In this document: in pieces, positions 35,657 to 46,060 of the stretch
Position numbering within the stretch: the stretch's first letter is position 1
Layout of the letters: every line of letters starts with the position of its first letter
NCBI RefSeq assembly: GCF_000317675.1
Contig: NC_019776.1
Coordinates: 3,658,001-3,722,000 of the forward strand
Direction of reading: 5' to 3'
From: Cyanobacterium aponinum PCC 10605
GTDB taxonomy: Bacteria; Cyanobacteriota; Cyanobacteriia; Cyanobacteriales; Cyanobacteriaceae
Length of the DNA: 64,000 nt
Translations under genes and position numbers: made by a program
The notes under the pieces: model-generated
The model's input: the letters and a program-made list of their open reading frames with translations, nothing else
The model's database searches: none
Told to the model about the DNA's origin: nothing

Positions 35657-37369
35657 TTAAGTTAATTGGATGGTTTCTAAACACCATGATTTATCCTCGG
35701 AAATTTTTAGTAAAAGTTGATGATACTGCTTTAAACTATCTCGATGTCCAACACTGACAAAAGTAGTGTGAGTGTCAAGGAGGTGTTGATATAAAAATGT
35801 TTCATTATTGGTGTCTAAGGCACTCGTAGCTTCATCTAAAATGGCATATTGAGGTTTGTTGACCAAAATTCGGGCAAAGGCAACTCTCTGTTGCTCTCCG
35901 AGGGACAAAACTTCTCCCCAGTCTTTTTCTACTTCAAAACCGCCAAATTGTTCGGCTAAGTCTTTTAAGTTAACTAATTCGAGAACTTTTTGTAATTCTT
36001 CTTCGGAAATATCAAGATTGGTGGCGGGATATATTAATTGTTGTCTTAGTGTGCCAATAATCATGTAAGGACGTTGGGGAAGAAAGAGAATCTTGTTTAA
36101 CTCTGGGCGTATAATCGCTCCTGTGCCTGAGTTCCATAAACCTGCGATCGCTCTTAGGAGTGAGCTTTTACCGCAACCACTCGCCCCCATAATTAATAAT
36201 CCTTGACCTGTGGATAATTGAAAACTGATATTTTCTATCAAAGTATTGTGATAATTAGGAGTTTGTAAAGTTAAGTTTTTTATTTCTAAATTATCATTTT
36301 CAATGGTGTCAATAATTCTTTTTGTCGAAGATGTTTTGGTTAATAATGGTTCTTTTTTAGAAATAGATAAAAATTCATCTAGTCCTGATAAACGATCAAT
36401 TCCTGCCGCAAAATTAGTCAAAGATTGAAAACGACTAACAATAATATTTAATGAGAAAAATACCCGTGCAAATGCTCCTGTTGCTTCACTGACTTTCCCT
36501 ACTTCTAAATTGCCAGATAAAACACTAGGTGCAACGACAATCGCCGGAATAACATAGGGTAAAAACTCAAAAGTATTGACAAATAAACCGAGATATAATT
36601 CTTGCCAAACAATAAGGCTATTAAAATTATTAAATAAGTCTGTAAAGAGATTACTTAAATTATTTTGCTCTTGGTCTTCTCCTCTATAAAAAGCAATAGA
36701 TTCTGCATTTTCTCTTACTCTTATTAAGCCAAAACGAAAGTTTGCTTCTTTTTGCAGTTGAGCGAAGTTAAGATTTACTAATTTTTTCCCAAATACTCCC
36801 GTCGTAATTAAAGTACCTGCGATCGCATAAAATAATAGAAAAATTACTAATTTTTGAGAGATAGACCACAAAACTGCACTAAAGGCAATTACCTGTAAAA
36901 TTGATTGAACAATTACTAATAAAAACAGTAAAGAATCTTGAGTAAAACTTCTAATATCTTCAGAAATTCTTTGATCTGGGTTATCAATTTCTTTGTTTCT
37001 AACGGCTAATTGATAAAAATGTCTTTGCTGAAAATACTTATTTAAAAAATTATTTGTTAACCATCTACGCCAGTATAAACCCAATTTACTTTGAGTATAA
37101 GAAAAACCTGCAAATAAGGGAACATAAATAATTAAAATTAAGAGAAATTTCCCCACAGTTTGCCAAAAAGCGGTTTCATCTTTTGCCGCTAGAGTAGAAA
37201 TTAATCCTCCTTGAGATTCGTTTAGTAAAACACTCAGTTGAGTATAAGCTATGAGTAATACGCCTAAAATAAATAGTAGTGTTAAAGCTCCTTTTTTTTC
37301 TGAACCAAGCCAATATAATTTTGCGATCGCCCAAAACTTACGAAAAACAACGAAATTAAAACCTTTCAT
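35657..37369 (-). CDS. ABC transporter, fused permease/ATPase (YddA/BacA/ABCD-type)
   Basis: A 570-residue half transporter. The N-terminal membrane domain with six helices begins FWAIAKLYWLGSEKKGAL and contains the conserved YxxxGLYWRRWLTNNFLNKYF region. The ATPase has GASGCGKSSLLRAIAGLW (Walker A), LSLGEQQRVAFARIL (signature) and YAILDEATSALD (Walker B). This pattern is the SbmA/BacA and peroxisomal ABCD type group (vitamin B12 or very-long-chain acyl/peptide transport). The cargo is unknown. Confidence 0.85.
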   Translation of the reverse strand: MKGFNFVVFRKFWAIAKLYWLGSEKKGALTLLFILGVLLIAYTQLSVLLNESQGGLISTLAAKDETAFWQTVGKFLLILIIYVPLFAGFSYTQSKLGLYWRRWLTNNFLNKYFQQRHFYQLAVRNKEIDNPDQRISEDIRSFTQDSLLFLLVIVQSILQVIAFSAVLWSISQKLVIFLLFYAIAGTLITTGVFGKKLVNLNFAQLQKEANFRFGLIRVRENAESIAFYRGEDQEQNNLSNLFTDLFNNFNSLIVWQELYLGLFVNTFEFLPYVIPAIVVAPSVLSGNLEVGKVSEATGAFARVFFSLNIIVSRFQSLTNFAAGIDRLSGLDEFLSISKKEPLLTKTSSTKRIIDTIENDNLEIKNLTLQTPNYHNTLIENISFQLSTGQGLLIMGASGCGKSSLLRAIAGLWNSGTGAIIRPELNKILFLPQRPYMIIGTLRQQLIYPATNLDISEEELQKVLELVNLKDLAEQFGGFEVEKDWGEVLSLGEQQRVAFARILVNKPQYAILDEATSALDTNNETFLYQHLLDTHTTFVSVGHRDSLKQYHQLLLKISEDKSWCLETIQLT

Positions 37370-37661
37370 AGATTCTGTGATGATTGAAGTTAAATTATTG
37401 CTACTGAATCTTCAATTATCTCTCTTAATTCCTAATTCCTAACAAAGAATTTTCGGTGTTGGTGAGTTAATCTATGATTTTTAGTTCTTATCGAGAATGG
37501 TAAATGGGCAAGGGGTAAAAGGCAAACCCCTCTGTGTCTCCCCTTAAAAGAAACCCCCCTTTATCCTCCCTCGAGAGGGGGGAGGGCAAAAGTGTTTAAT
37601 TAACACTAATCCTAACACCCTAATACCCTAACAACTACAATCTGAACTCCGAACTTAGATC
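37370..37661. repeat. Spacer with palindromic and short tandem repeats
   Basis: A 292-bp spacer that carries GGCAAGGGGTAAAAGGCAAA, a CCTCCCTCGAGAGGGGGG palindrome (about 37566-37583) and CTAACACCCTAATACCC units. It belongs to the same module set as 35527 and 41483. The two genes point the same way. Confidence 0.75.
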
Positions 37662-38672
37662 TCAATTCATGTCTAATACCACTCGATAACGGGCTTTTCC
37701 CGCTCTCAAATGTTCCATTGCTTCATTCACTTCCTTGAGGGGAAAATGTTGTGTGATGGGCTTTATATTATGTCTTTGACAAAACTCCAACATTTGTGCG
37801 ATCGCATTTGGACTACCTACAGGGGAAGCAGAAACGGATTTTTGTCGTGAAAGCAAAGAAGAAACACTGAGGTTTAAGGGTTCAAGAACCACCCCTAAAA
37901 GATGAAGACGACCTTTTGGCTTTAGTAAACTTAAATATGTACTCCAATCAAGTTCAACATTAACAGTAGAGAGAATCAAATCAAAGCTATTTTCTGCCGA
38001 CTTTAATTCCTCTGAATCCCTAGAGTTAAGAGTTTTATTTGCCCCCATTTTTAAGGCTTCTTCTATTTTTGACTCACTAGAAGTAAAAGCAGTTACTTCA
38101 CATCCCCAAGCCTGAAGAATCTGCACTGCAATATGACCTAAACCACCTATGCCAATCACTCCCACTTTAGCCGTTGGCAAAATATTAAATTGAATTAAAG
38201 GATTAAAAACCGTTATGCCACCACAAAGCAATGGTCCTGCAGTACGCATATCCACAGAATCGGGTAACTTAACCACACTAGGAACTTTTGCCCTAACTAT
38301 ATCGGCGAATCCTCCATGTCTGCCCACGATAGTAGCTTGAGCAGAATAACACATATTATGATTACCAGTTAAACATTGATCACAATGTAAGCAATATGCC
38401 GAGTGCCATCCCAAGCCGACGCGATCGCCTTCTTTTAAGTGAACTACATCTTGTCCCACAGCCAAAACAGTACCAACAATTTCATGACCCGGTACAAAAG
38501 GATACTGAGTAACACCCCAAGCATTTTCGAGCAAACTTAAGTCACTGTGACAAATACCGCAATGTTGTACTTGAATATCAACTTCATAAGCACCGATGGG
38601 AGGTAATTGATATTGAAAAGGCTTGAGTAACCCTCCTGTTTCATGGGCGGCGTAGGCATTTACAATTGTCAT
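37662..38672 (-). CDS. adhA: Zinc alcohol dehydrogenase, AdhA type
   Basis: A 336-residue medium-chain zinc dehydrogenase of the CAD/YahK group, close to Synechocystis AdhA (Slr1192). Catalytic zinc ligands lie in CGICHSD (about 37-43) and PGHE; the structural zinc cysteines lie in [15 protein letters not shown]. The cofactor motif is [12 protein letters not shown]; a Ser after the second beta strand (FTSSESK) favours NADP. It interconverts aldehydes and alcohols. Confidence 0.88.
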   Translation of the reverse strand: MTIVNAYAAHETGGLLKPFQYQLPPIGAYEVDIQVQHCGICHSDLSLLENAWGVTQYPFVPGHEIVGTVLAVGQDVVHLKEGDRVGLGWHSAYCLHCDQCLTGNHNMCYSAQATIVGRHGGFADIVRAKVPSVVKLPDSVDMRTAGPLLCGGITVFNPLIQFNILPTAKVGVIGIGGLGHIAVQILQAWGCEVTAFTSSESKIEEALKMGANKTLNSRDSEELKSAENSFDLILSTVNVELDWSTYLSLLKPKGRLHLLGVVLEPLNLSVSSLLSRQKSVSASPVGSPNAIAQMLEFCQRHNIKPITQHFPLKEVNEAMEHLRAGKARYRVVLDMN

Positions 38673-38775
38673 AACAAAAATTATCGTAATTTATTACTAA
38701 CTATAAACTATAAAATATTCACCCTTGCCCTTTTAACTTTTCCCGTTTTCCCTTACCCACCACTTCCCATTGGCT

Positions 38776-39528
38776 CTAATCTTCCAATGTATGACTTTTA
38801 ATTCCCCATTCCACTTGTCTTAACATCCCTCTCAACATAGCTAACTCTTGAGTTTTTAAATCACTACGATTGACAATACGCTTAATTTTTTCCATTGTTG
38901 CTTTAGCGGTATGGGGATATAAATAATTAACCTGTAGCAAAACGGACTCTAAATGTTGATAATAACCTTCTAAGGCTTTTAAATCAGCTAAATCATCCTG
39001 TTTTTCTGTTTCTGTGTCAATTACTGTTTTTTGGTTTTGATTCAGAAACTCCTGATATAACTCATAGGCACAAACTCCCACCGCTTGAGCTAAATTGAGA
39101 GAGGGATATTCAGGATTACTGGGAATACAGACAAATCTTTGAGCATAGCTTAATTCCTGATTGCTCAACCCTCTATCTTCAGGACCAAAAACTAAAGCTG
39201 AGTTAATATTTTCTTCTAGCAACCATCCCATAACATCTCTTGGTTTTTCTAAAGGAGTGGGAATTCCCCTTTCTCTGGCGGTAGTTGCAATGGCTCTTTG
39301 GCATCCTTGCAATGCGGAGGGAATAGAATTAACTATTTTCGCTTTTTCTAGTACCTCTACTCCATGCACTGCCATAACCTTAGCTTCCTCAGAGAGAGGA
39401 TTACAATGAGGATTGACAATAACTAACTTCGTTAAACCCATATTACGCATAACCCTAGCAATTGAACCAATATTTCTCTCTCCAGCCGGTTCAACTAAAA
39501 CAATTCTCACAGAGTCAATTACAGTCAT
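38776..39528 (-). CDS. trmJ: tRNA 2'-O-methyltransferase TrmJ/TrmH family
   Basis: A 250-residue SPOUT methyltransferase. Knot motifs: VEPAGERNIGSIARVMRNMG near the N-terminus, FGPEDRGLSNQEL (about 114-126) and IPSNPEYPSLNLAQAVGVCAYEL (about 134-156). A C-terminal helical extension (about 180-250) matches TrmJ. The frame continues up to 39591, but I take ATG 39528 (MTVIDSVRIVLVEP), the usual family start. It modifies C/U32 of tRNA in E. coli; the site here is inferred. Confidence 0.85.
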   Translation of the reverse strand: MTVIDSVRIVLVEPAGERNIGSIARVMRNMGLTKLVIVNPHCNPLSEEAKVMAVHGVEVLEKAKIVNSIPSALQGCQRAIATTARERGIPTPLEKPRDVMGWLLEENINSALVFGPEDRGLSNQELSYAQRFVCIPSNPEYPSLNLAQAVGVCAYELYQEFLNQNQKTVIDTETEKQDDLADLKALEGYYQHLESVLLQVNYLYPHTAKATMEKIKRIVNRSDLKTQELAMLRGMLRQVEWGIKSHTLED

Positions 39529-39943
39529 GGTAGCTAAGTGATGTGATCTATAACTTGGAAAAAAACACTCTAAAATCCTACCATTAATCAATAGTACTTT
39601 AACCTCAATTCAGTTTAATAGTATCGGATAAGTTTAGGTGTCAGGTTTCAGGTTGCAGGTTTCAGGGAAAACGAGAGTTCGCCGCACTCGTTCCGCAAAG
39701 CGGTACGGGGTTAGTTAGGGGCGAATGGCCATTCGCCCGTACAGGAGTATAGAGCCTCATTTTTTTTACTGGTCAAAACCTATTTCTTTTGTAGGATAAA
39801 TGAATAATTAAATGTTGATTTGATGTGTTTTTTTTTATTTGTTAAATTCGGAATGAAACTTCTTTTGGCATTAAATTAAGTTACAAAAAAATAGTTTACA
39901 ATGAGCAAATAATTGCAATAAAACTTTATATTGGGCTTCTGAG
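39529..39943. repeat. Composite repeat and RND pump promoter spacer
   Basis: The left half carries an element end CCTCAATTCAG (39603-39613), heptads GTCAGGTTTCAGGTTGCAGG, and the palindrome GGGCGAATGGCCATTCGCCC (39719-39738). The right half (39750-39943) is unique AT-rich sequence and should hold the promoter of the efflux genes. The upstream inverse motif is that of the 22655 element family; its other end is not recognisable. Confidence 0.75.
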
Positions 39944-41482
39944 ATGAAACCGAATCAAGCGTCAAATCAAGATTTATCAAAGATTGGGCAAGATAGTGAA
40001 AAGCAAGATGATTTGCCACAAAATAACCAGAAAAAACTATCAAGATGGTTATTAATACTGTTAATTTTGGGTGGGGGCATCGGTAGTTGGCAAATACTCA
40101 AACCTTCTTCCGTGACTTCTCAAGCTCAAGTTAAGGAGAGTGAGACACCTGCTAAACCAGTGACAGTAGAAACTTTAACGACTTCTCAAGCTGTCCAGAA
40201 AGTTAAATTATTAGGACAAGTGGAGGCTGGTCAAAAAGCAACCCTAAGTTCTCAAATTGATGGTACGATCGAACAAATATTAGTAAAAGAAGGCGATCGC
40301 ATCTCCGAAGGTCAAGTAGTAGCGGTTTTGGATATTGCAGATGCTCAAATTGCCCTAGCCCAAGCTAAAGCTAAACTTGCTCAAGAACAGAGTAACCTCG
40401 ATCGCCTACAGGTAGGTACTCGTCCAGAAATTATCGCTCAAAGACAAGCCCAATTGCAGTCAGCATTAGCAAGGGAAAAAGAAGCTGAAAATAATTTAGC
40501 CAGTTTAATTGCCTTGCAACCAGATTTAATTAAGCAAAGACAAGCAGAATTACAAGCCACTCAAGCAAGGGAAAAAGAAACCCAAGATAATCTCAAAAGA
40601 ATTACAACCTTGAGTGAAGAAGGGGCAATTTCTGAAAGAATCCTAGTAGAGGCTCAATCGGCGGTAGAAACAGCAGTTAATGAGAGACTAAGGGCAGAAT
40701 CGGCTTTACAAGCCCAAAAAACCCAAGCCAGTCAAGATATTGCCCAAGGAAGAACTAATTTAGATAATATTCGTAGTGAAAAATTGCGTCTTCAAGCGAG
40801 TTTAGCAGAAGCAAAAGCAGGACCTACTATCGAAGAAATCGAAGCTCAAAAAGGTTTAGTAAAATTGGCTCAAGCTCAAGTCCAACAAGCAGAATTAGCC
40901 TTACAACGCACAGAAATCAAAGCACCCTTTGCGGGAATTATTCAGGCTCGACAAGTAGATACAGGAGATTATGTAGAAACAAATGATCCTCTTTTTACTT
41001 TAGTCAGTGATAAATCCGTTGATATATTTTTAGAAATTCCTGAAAACATTAGTGGACAAGTAACACCGGGAATGAGAGTCAATTTATCTGCCCGAGCCTT
41101 ACCCGATTGGCAAGATAAAACTATAATCACCGCCGTTATCCCCACTGCTGACACTGCGTCTCGCCGTCAATCCGTTAGAGTTACATTGGATAATCCTCCC
41201 CCGCAATTAGTCCCCGGTATGGCTATTCAAGCTGATTTAGAAATGCCCCTAGCTGTAAATGATGGCTTTGTGGTTTCTCGAGATGCTTTAACTAGAAGGG
41301 GAAATCAATGGTTACTATTCGCTGTTGAGGGGGGTAAAGCCAAGCAATTAGAAGTAGAAATTGTCAATGATTTGGGTTCAGAAGTAATCATCGCTAATGC
41401 TCAACTTGAAGAAGGAAAATCAATTGTTGTCAAAGGCGGTGATGGATTAAAGGATGATACTGCTGTCAAAATTATTGAATAA
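39944..41482 (+). CDS. RND efflux periplasmic adaptor (HlyD/MFP family)
   Basis: A 512-residue membrane fusion protein. One N-terminal membrane helix (about 34-52), then a lipoyl-like half (ATLSSQIDGTIEQILVKEGD), a long alpha hairpin with Ala/Gln/Glu repeats (about 125-300) and the second lipoyl and beta-barrel parts (TEIKAPFAGIIQARQVDTGDYV). It links the inner pump to an outer channel. It sits 202 bp before the pump gene, and the spacer holds repeat modules. Confidence 0.9.
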   Translation: MKPNQASNQDLSKIGQDSEKQDDLPQNNQKKLSRWLLILLILGGGIGSWQILKPSSVTSQAQVKESETPAKPVTVETLTTSQAVQKVKLLGQVEAGQKATLSSQIDGTIEQILVKEGDRISEGQVVAVLDIADAQIALAQAKAKLAQEQSNLDRLQVGTRPEIIAQRQAQLQSALAREKEAENNLASLIALQPDLIKQRQAELQATQAREKETQDNLKRITTLSEEGAISERILVEAQSAVETAVNERLRAESALQAQKTQASQDIAQGRTNLDNIRSEKLRLQASLAEAKAGPTIEEIEAQKGLVKLAQAQVQQAELALQRTEIKAPFAGIIQARQVDTGDYVETNDPLFTLVSDKSVDIFLEIPENISGQVTPGMRVNLSARALPDWQDKTIITAVIPTADTASRRQSVRVTLDNPPPQLVPGMAIQADLEMPLAVNDGFVVSRDALTRRGNQWLLFAVEGGKAKQLEVEIVNDLGSEVIIANAQLEEGKSIVVKGGDGLKDDTAVKIIE

Positions 41483-41684
41483 AGGGGCAAAGGGCAAAGT
41501 TCAAGGGGCAAACCCCCCTTTATCACCCCTCTTGAGGGGGGAGGGCAAAGGTAAATAGTGAATAGTGAATAATTAATAACTTCTAACTCTGAACACCTCA
41601 TTACTCATTCATTACTTGTTTCTCCCTCTCCCCTCATCCCCCTATCCCTAATCAAATTAATCACTATTTATTACTTATTTGTTT
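41483..41684. repeat. Palindromic and tandem repeat spacer
   Basis: Contains GGGGCAAAGGGCAAAG, ACCCCCCTTTATCACCCCTC, the palindrome CCCCTCTTGAGGGG (about 41526-41539) and TAGTGAATAGTGAATAATTA. It interrupts the efflux operon. A TTG start at 41679 in the frame of the next gene is unlikely. Confidence 0.75.
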
Positions 41685-44600
41685 ATGAATTTCATCAAAA
41701 CAGCTATTCGTTGGCGACATGGTACGGGGGTATTGTTTTGTTTACTTGCCCTGTTTGGAATTTTGGCATTATTTCAACTTCCCTTAGAGTTACAACCGGG
41801 AGGTGATACCCCAGAAATAAGTATCCGTACCGCTTATTCTGGTGCTAGTCCTGCCGAGGTGGAAGACTTAGTTACTCGCCCCATTGAGGAAAGATTGGAA
41901 GAAGTGCCGGGGGTACAAGAAATTATTAGTACCAGTAGCTCAGGTTTGAGTAATATTAATGTTGAGTTTGCTTGGGATAGTGACATCGATCGCAGTTTAG
42001 TTGATGTTTTAAATAAATTGCAACAGGTGGAAGCCTTACCAGCAGAAGCGGATGAGTCAGAGGTAGAAATTGTTAGCGGTAGCAGTAGCCCGATGATGTG
42101 GATTGTCTTAACTCCGAAAGAGGGGTTTGCAGGGGATGATTTTCATTATCGAGATTTAGTAGATGATGTGATTGTGCCTAGTTTGCGTCAGGTGCAAGGT
42201 ATTGGTGAATTTATCATTTCAGGGGGTAGAGAGCGAGAAGTAGAGGTTATAGTCGATCCTAAAGCCCTTGCAGATAGAAATTTAACCATCTCTGATGTGG
42301 TGAGAACCTTAAGAAATAATAACCGAGATATTCGTGGGGGTCCTTTAGTTTTAGGGCGAAGAGAATATCGGGTAAGAACCATTAGCCGTATTAATGATGT
42401 TAAACAGTTAGAAGATTTTGTTTTGCGTCGAGATGCTTCTGGCACGGTTTATTTAGGTGATGTGGCTACGGCACAAATGGGTAGAGCGATTCAAGATCGA
42501 GCTTTAATTAGAAATAATGAACCTGCAGTAGGTATTGGGATTGTTCGGCAGGTAGGGGGGAATGTACCCGCAATTTCTCAGGGAATTCGTCAACAATTAG
42601 CTCTATTGGAAGAAAGATTCGATCGCGCTGGAGAGGGAATAGCTTTTGATATTACCTATGATGAAAATGACTATGTCAATCAATCAATTTCTTTTGTTCA
42701 GAGTAATCTAATTATTGGTGCAATTTTAGCCGCTTTAATTCTATTGTTGTTTTTGGGTTCTATTCGCACGGTGGCAGTAATTGCCATTTCGATCCCCACG
42801 ACTTTAATTACGGTTTTTATCGTCTTCTATTTACTGGGTAGAACTTTAAATGTTATTAGTTTAGCTGGTTTAGCCTTTGCGGTGGGGATGGTGGTAGATA
42901 ATGCGATCGTAGTTTTAGAAAATATTTTCAGTCATTTACAAAAAGGTAAAACTCCCGTAAAAGCCGCCATTGACGGAACTAACGAAGTTGCAGGGGCAAT
43001 GTTAGCCTCTACCCTAACCACCGTAGCAGTATTTGCTCCGATTATTTTAGTTACAGGAGAAGCAGGGCAGTTGTTTTTTGATATTGGTATTGCCCTCTCT
43101 GTGTCTGTGTTATTTTCTCTTTTTGCGGCTATTACCTTAGTGCCTATGTTGGCGGGATTATTCCTTAAGCATAACGAAGCAGAACAAATGCTCTCAGGGG
43201 TAATATCGGATCAAGGAAATGGGCTAGAAAGAGCGATCGCACAAACTTCAGCAATATTTCGTTTATTACAGAGTAAATTAGAAGCCTTTTTGCTAAAAAC
43301 CGTTCGTTGGTCTTTAGGAGAAGGTAAATTGAAAAGAAGACTATTTGTGTTAGCTTCTCCCCTGCTTTTATTAATAATAAGTTTGCAACTTTTGCCTCCT
43401 GCGGACTACTTACCAGAAGGAAATCGTAACCTAATTATTTGGTTAGCAGAACCGTATCCCGGGACAAGTATTCCTGAAGCCATAGAACTTTCTGAAGCCC
43501 CTAGAAATTTTGTTGCTCAACAACCTGAAGTAATGCGTACTTTATATGTTCATCGCCCCGGGCGCAGAATAATTGCCGCTTTTATTAAACCTGAGTTAGC
43601 TACGAGTAATAATCTCAACAGCTTAGTGGAAAGATTAAGAGCAAAAAGTAATGACTACCCCGGCTATCGTTTTCTGATCCCCATTAGAGCCTCTATTTTC
43701 CAAAATCCGGGGAAAGAATTTGAAATACAAATTATCGGGGAAAATCTTGAGCAGTTAAACCAAATTCAACAGGAAATCAGTCAACAAATTCGCAGTTTAG
43801 AAGGGGTGCGTAATGTGCGATCGAATTTTGTTACAGGCGCACCAGAATTACAAATTATTCCTAATCGGGTTCGTTTAGCAGAAGCTCAAATTTCTGAGGC
43901 AGACTTAGGAGAAGTGGTACAAGCGGCTTTAGGCGGAGTTAGGGCTTCTGAATTTGTTGATGGTAATCGAGAATTGGATGTAACAGTGGAGTTAAAAGAT
44001 ACCTTTGTTTCTTCTCCTGAGCAGTTACGTCAATTGGCTATTTACAATGGACAGGGCAAAAGATTACAGTTAGCTGATATTGCAGAAGTATTTGAAACCA
44101 CCGGGGCTGATACCATTAATCATGTGGACTTAGAAAGGTCTATAACTCTCACCGTTAGCCTCGATCGTGAAGCTCCTTTAGGTGCTTTAATAGAACAAAC
44201 TCAACGGGAAATTCTTGATCCTTTACAAGAAACATTGCCCTCTGATGTGCGTTTGGAGTTAGCAGGTTCTGCGGATGTCTTAGGAGAAACTCTATTTCAA
44301 TTGGCTTCTACTTTTGTTCTCTCTTTAATCATTACCTATCTATTATTAGTGGCTTTATATAAGTCTTTTACTTATCCGATAATTATTATGGCAACCGTAC
44401 CAATGGGGATTACAGGGGCATTGTTGAGCTTAGTTATAGCTAATTCAATTCCGGGGGTAGTTGTACCATTAGATATGATTACAGGATTAGGATTTGTTAT
44501 CTTGACAGGAATTGTAGTTAATAATGCAATTTTGTTAGTGGATAGAGCTTTACAATTACAAGAAGAAGGAATGGAATATAACACCTCCTTATATTATGCC

Positions 44601-44861
44601 GTGAGCGATCGCCTTCGTCCTATTTTTATGTCTGCTGGAACAAGTGTATTGGGAATGTTGCCTTTAGCACTATTACCGGGGAAAGGAACGGAACTCTATC
44701 AAGGTTTAGGAGTTGTTTTGGTGGGGGGCTTAATACTTTCTACTTTTTTAACTCCCACAATTATTCCCGCTTTGATGGGTTTATTACAGGATTTTTCTGG
44801 GAAAAATCATCAACAATCATCATCGCAAACATCTCCTCCTGTTGGCACATTGCAGAACTAG
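41685..44861 (+). CDS. RND efflux pump permease (AcrB/HAE1-like)
   Basis: A 1058-residue RND transporter, starting at ATG 41685. Twelve membrane helices are expected, two large periplasmic loops, and the TM4 proton site LAFAVGMVVDNAIVVLENIF (about residues 399-418) is present. The second-half GLGFVILTGIVVNNAILLVD (about 941-960) is also present. It pairs with the adaptor gene just upstream. An outer channel gene is not next to it. Substrate unknown; drugs, solvents or free fatty acids are possible. Confidence 0.92.
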   Translation: MNFIKTAIRWRHGTGVLFCLLALFGILALFQLPLELQPGGDTPEISIRTAYSGASPAEVEDLVTRPIEERLEEVPGVQEIISTSSSGLSNINVEFAWDSDIDRSLVDVLNKLQQVEALPAEADESEVEIVSGSSSPMMWIVLTPKEGFAGDDFHYRDLVDDVIVPSLRQVQGIGEFIISGGREREVEVIVDPKALADRNLTISDVVRTLRNNNRDIRGGPLVLGRREYRVRTISRINDVKQLEDFVLRRDASGTVYLGDVATAQMGRAIQDRALIRNNEPAVGIGIVRQVGGNVPAISQGIRQQLALLEERFDRAGEGIAFDITYDENDYVNQSISFVQSNLIIGAILAALILLLFLGSIRTVAVIAISIPTTLITVFIVFYLLGRTLNVISLAGLAFAVGMVVDNAIVVLENIFSHLQKGKTPVKAAIDGTNEVAGAMLASTLTTVAVFAPIILVTGEAGQLFFDIGIALSVSVLFSLFAAITLVPMLAGLFLKHNEAEQMLSGVISDQGNGLERAIAQTSAIFRLLQSKLEAFLLKTVRWSLGEGKLKRRLFVLASPLLLLIISLQLLPPADYLPEGNRNLIIWLAEPYPGTSIPEAIELSEAPRNFVAQQPEVMRTLYVHRPGRRIIAAFIKPELATSNNLNSLVERLRAKSNDYPGYRFLIPIRASIFQNPGKEFEIQIIGENLEQLNQIQQEISQQIRSLEGVRNVRSNFVTGAPELQIIPNRVRLAEAQISEADLGEVVQAALGGVRASEFVDGNRELDVTVELKDTFVSSPEQLRQLAIYNGQGKRLQLADIAEVFETTGADTINHVDLERSITLTVSLDREAPLGALIEQTQREILDPLQETLPSDVRLELAGSADVLGETLFQLASTFVLSLIITYLLLVALYKSFTYPIIIMATVPMGITGALLSLVIANSIPGVVVPLDMITGLGFVILTGIVVNNAILLVDRALQLQEEGMEYNTSLYYAVSDRLRPIFMSAGTSVLGMLPLALLPGKGTELYQGLGVVLVGGLILSTFLTPTIIPALMGLLQDFSGKNHQQSSSQTSPPVGTLQN

Positions 44862-44910
44862 AAAACTACCTGAGTTCGGAGTTATAGTTATTTCAATTCA
44901 ACGACCAATG

Positions 44911-44966
44911 AAGCCCAAGCCATAAATCTTTGCCGAAGATATAGGTTTCTGATTTATTGGGCTTTG
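44911..44966. terminator. Bidirectional hairpin between efflux pump and ccmK4
   Basis: AAGCCCA (44911-44917) pairs with TGGGCTT (44958-44964), and ATAAATC (44922-44928) pairs with GATTTAT (44951-44957), giving a two-step stem with a 4-base bulge. It lies between convergent genes, with T/A-rich sequence on each side. It can end transcripts from both sides. Confidence 0.7.
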
Positions 44967-44976
44967 GGGCTTTTAT

Positions 44977-45330
44977 TTAGCTATTTCTCGCACTGGGCAA
45001 AGCAATACCTTCTACAGCTTGACGGTAAGGCTCAACAGATTCACTATAGTCAATAGGAAGCACAGCACAAACATTCTCATGAGGACGAGGAATAATAACC
45101 CAAGACTCAAGAGCTGCACCTTCAGCCTTTTCAACTGCATCAATACCAGCAGCCATAGCGGTTTTAACCTCAGAGACATCTCCTCTAATATTGACGGTAA
45201 AACGGGCGCTACCTACACGAATATAACCAACAAGGGTTACTCTTCCTGCTTTAACCATAGCATCGGCGGCGGCTAAAACTCCGGGAAATCCTTTGGTTTC
45301 AAGAGATCCAACTGCTGATTGGGAAGGCAT
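44977..45330 (-). CDS. ccmK4: Carboxysome shell protein CcmK4
   Basis: A 117-residue bacterial microcompartment (BMC) hexamer protein. It matches CcmK4: AVGSLETKGFPGVLAAADAMVKAGRVTLVGY, a pore RVGSARF (about 38-44), DVSEVKTAMAAGIDA and IIPRPHENVCAVLPIDY. Hexamers tile the carboxysome shell and their pores control passage of bicarbonate and sugar phosphates. It lies 53 bp after ccmK3 on the same strand; the pair is separate from the main ccm operon, as in other cyanobacteria. Confidence 0.93.
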   Translation of the reverse strand: MPSQSAVGSLETKGFPGVLAAADAMVKAGRVTLVGYIRVGSARFTVNIRGDVSEVKTAMAAGIDAVEKAEGAALESWVIIPRPHENVCAVLPIDYSESVEPYRQAVEGIALPSARNS

Positions 45331-45383
45331 AAAAAAATTCTCCTAAAATTTATATAAAAATTAACGATAATATAGAACAATTA

Positions 45384-45698
45384 CTAAAAAGTAAATCGAT
45401 AAGGCTCAGAGGCTTCTGTGTAATGTATTGGCAAAACGTCCACTACATTGGGGGGAGGATTCGGAACAATATAATGACTTTGAATTACTCCTCCAAAAAC
45501 ATTTGCTCCTTCTCGGATACCTTCTTCCATTGCCCGTTTGACTTCGGATACAGGACCTCGAAAAGCAATGATAAAATCACCTTTTTCTGCTTTATCGAAA
45601 TAAACGATAGTAACACGAGCGGCTTTTACCACCGCATCGGCTGTCGCCAAAATGGATGGAAAACCGAGGGTTTCAATTACTCCTACTGCTTCAGGCAT
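45384..45698 (-). CDS. ccmK3: Carboxysome shell protein CcmK3
   Basis: A 104-residue BMC protein of CcmK3 type: PEAVGVIETLGFPSILATADAVVKAARVTIVYFD, then KGDFIIAFRGPVSEVKRAMEEG and YIVPNPPPNVVDVLPI. At the pore position it has EKGD instead of KIGS/RAGS, as usual for CcmK3, which does not make homohexamers and forms mixed hexamers with CcmK4. It is the first gene of the ccmK3-ccmK4 pair. Confidence 0.92.
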   Translation of the reverse strand: MPEAVGVIETLGFPSILATADAVVKAARVTIVYFDKAEKGDFIIAFRGPVSEVKRAMEEGIREGANVFGGVIQSHYIVPNPPPNVVDVLPIHYTEASEPYRFTF

Positions 45699-46060
45699 CG
45701 GTGATCAAAAAATAGATATTAAGTAATTTATCTATTTAGATTTTGCTAACATAATTTGTTTGTTGTTAGGAAATCTAAGGTCGATTCTGCTAATCTTACC
45801 ATTTCTTGGTAACAGGGGAGAATAACCTGTCACTATTGAATATTGAATATTGATAATTAACTATATAAGTAGAAGTAATAAATAAAGCTCTATTACTTTG
45901 AGTATGTAACCTCAGTTCAGTTTAAGAATGTCGGATAAGGTTAGGTTTCAGGTTGCAGGTTGCAGGTGCTAGGGAGAAATGAGTTCGGAGAGTTTCTCGT
46001 AAGGGTTGAATATATTCAACCCCTACCATCCCAATATCCTGACCTAACAACCGATAGTAT
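45699..46060. repeat. Spacer with composite element end and palindrome
   Basis: From ccmK3 outwards: a unique promoter region with TTACCATTTCTTGGTAA hairpin (about 45797-45813), then at 45910-45920 the element end CCTCAGTTCAG, heptads GGTTTCAGGTTGCAGGTTGC, and a 20-bp palindrome GGGTTGAATATATTCAACCC (46003-46022). The same palindrome occurs at 61149-61168. Confidence 0.75.

Noticed and set aside
41679-41684. TTG start of the RND pump at 41679
   Set aside because: The ATG two codons later gives the usual family start and is the better codon.
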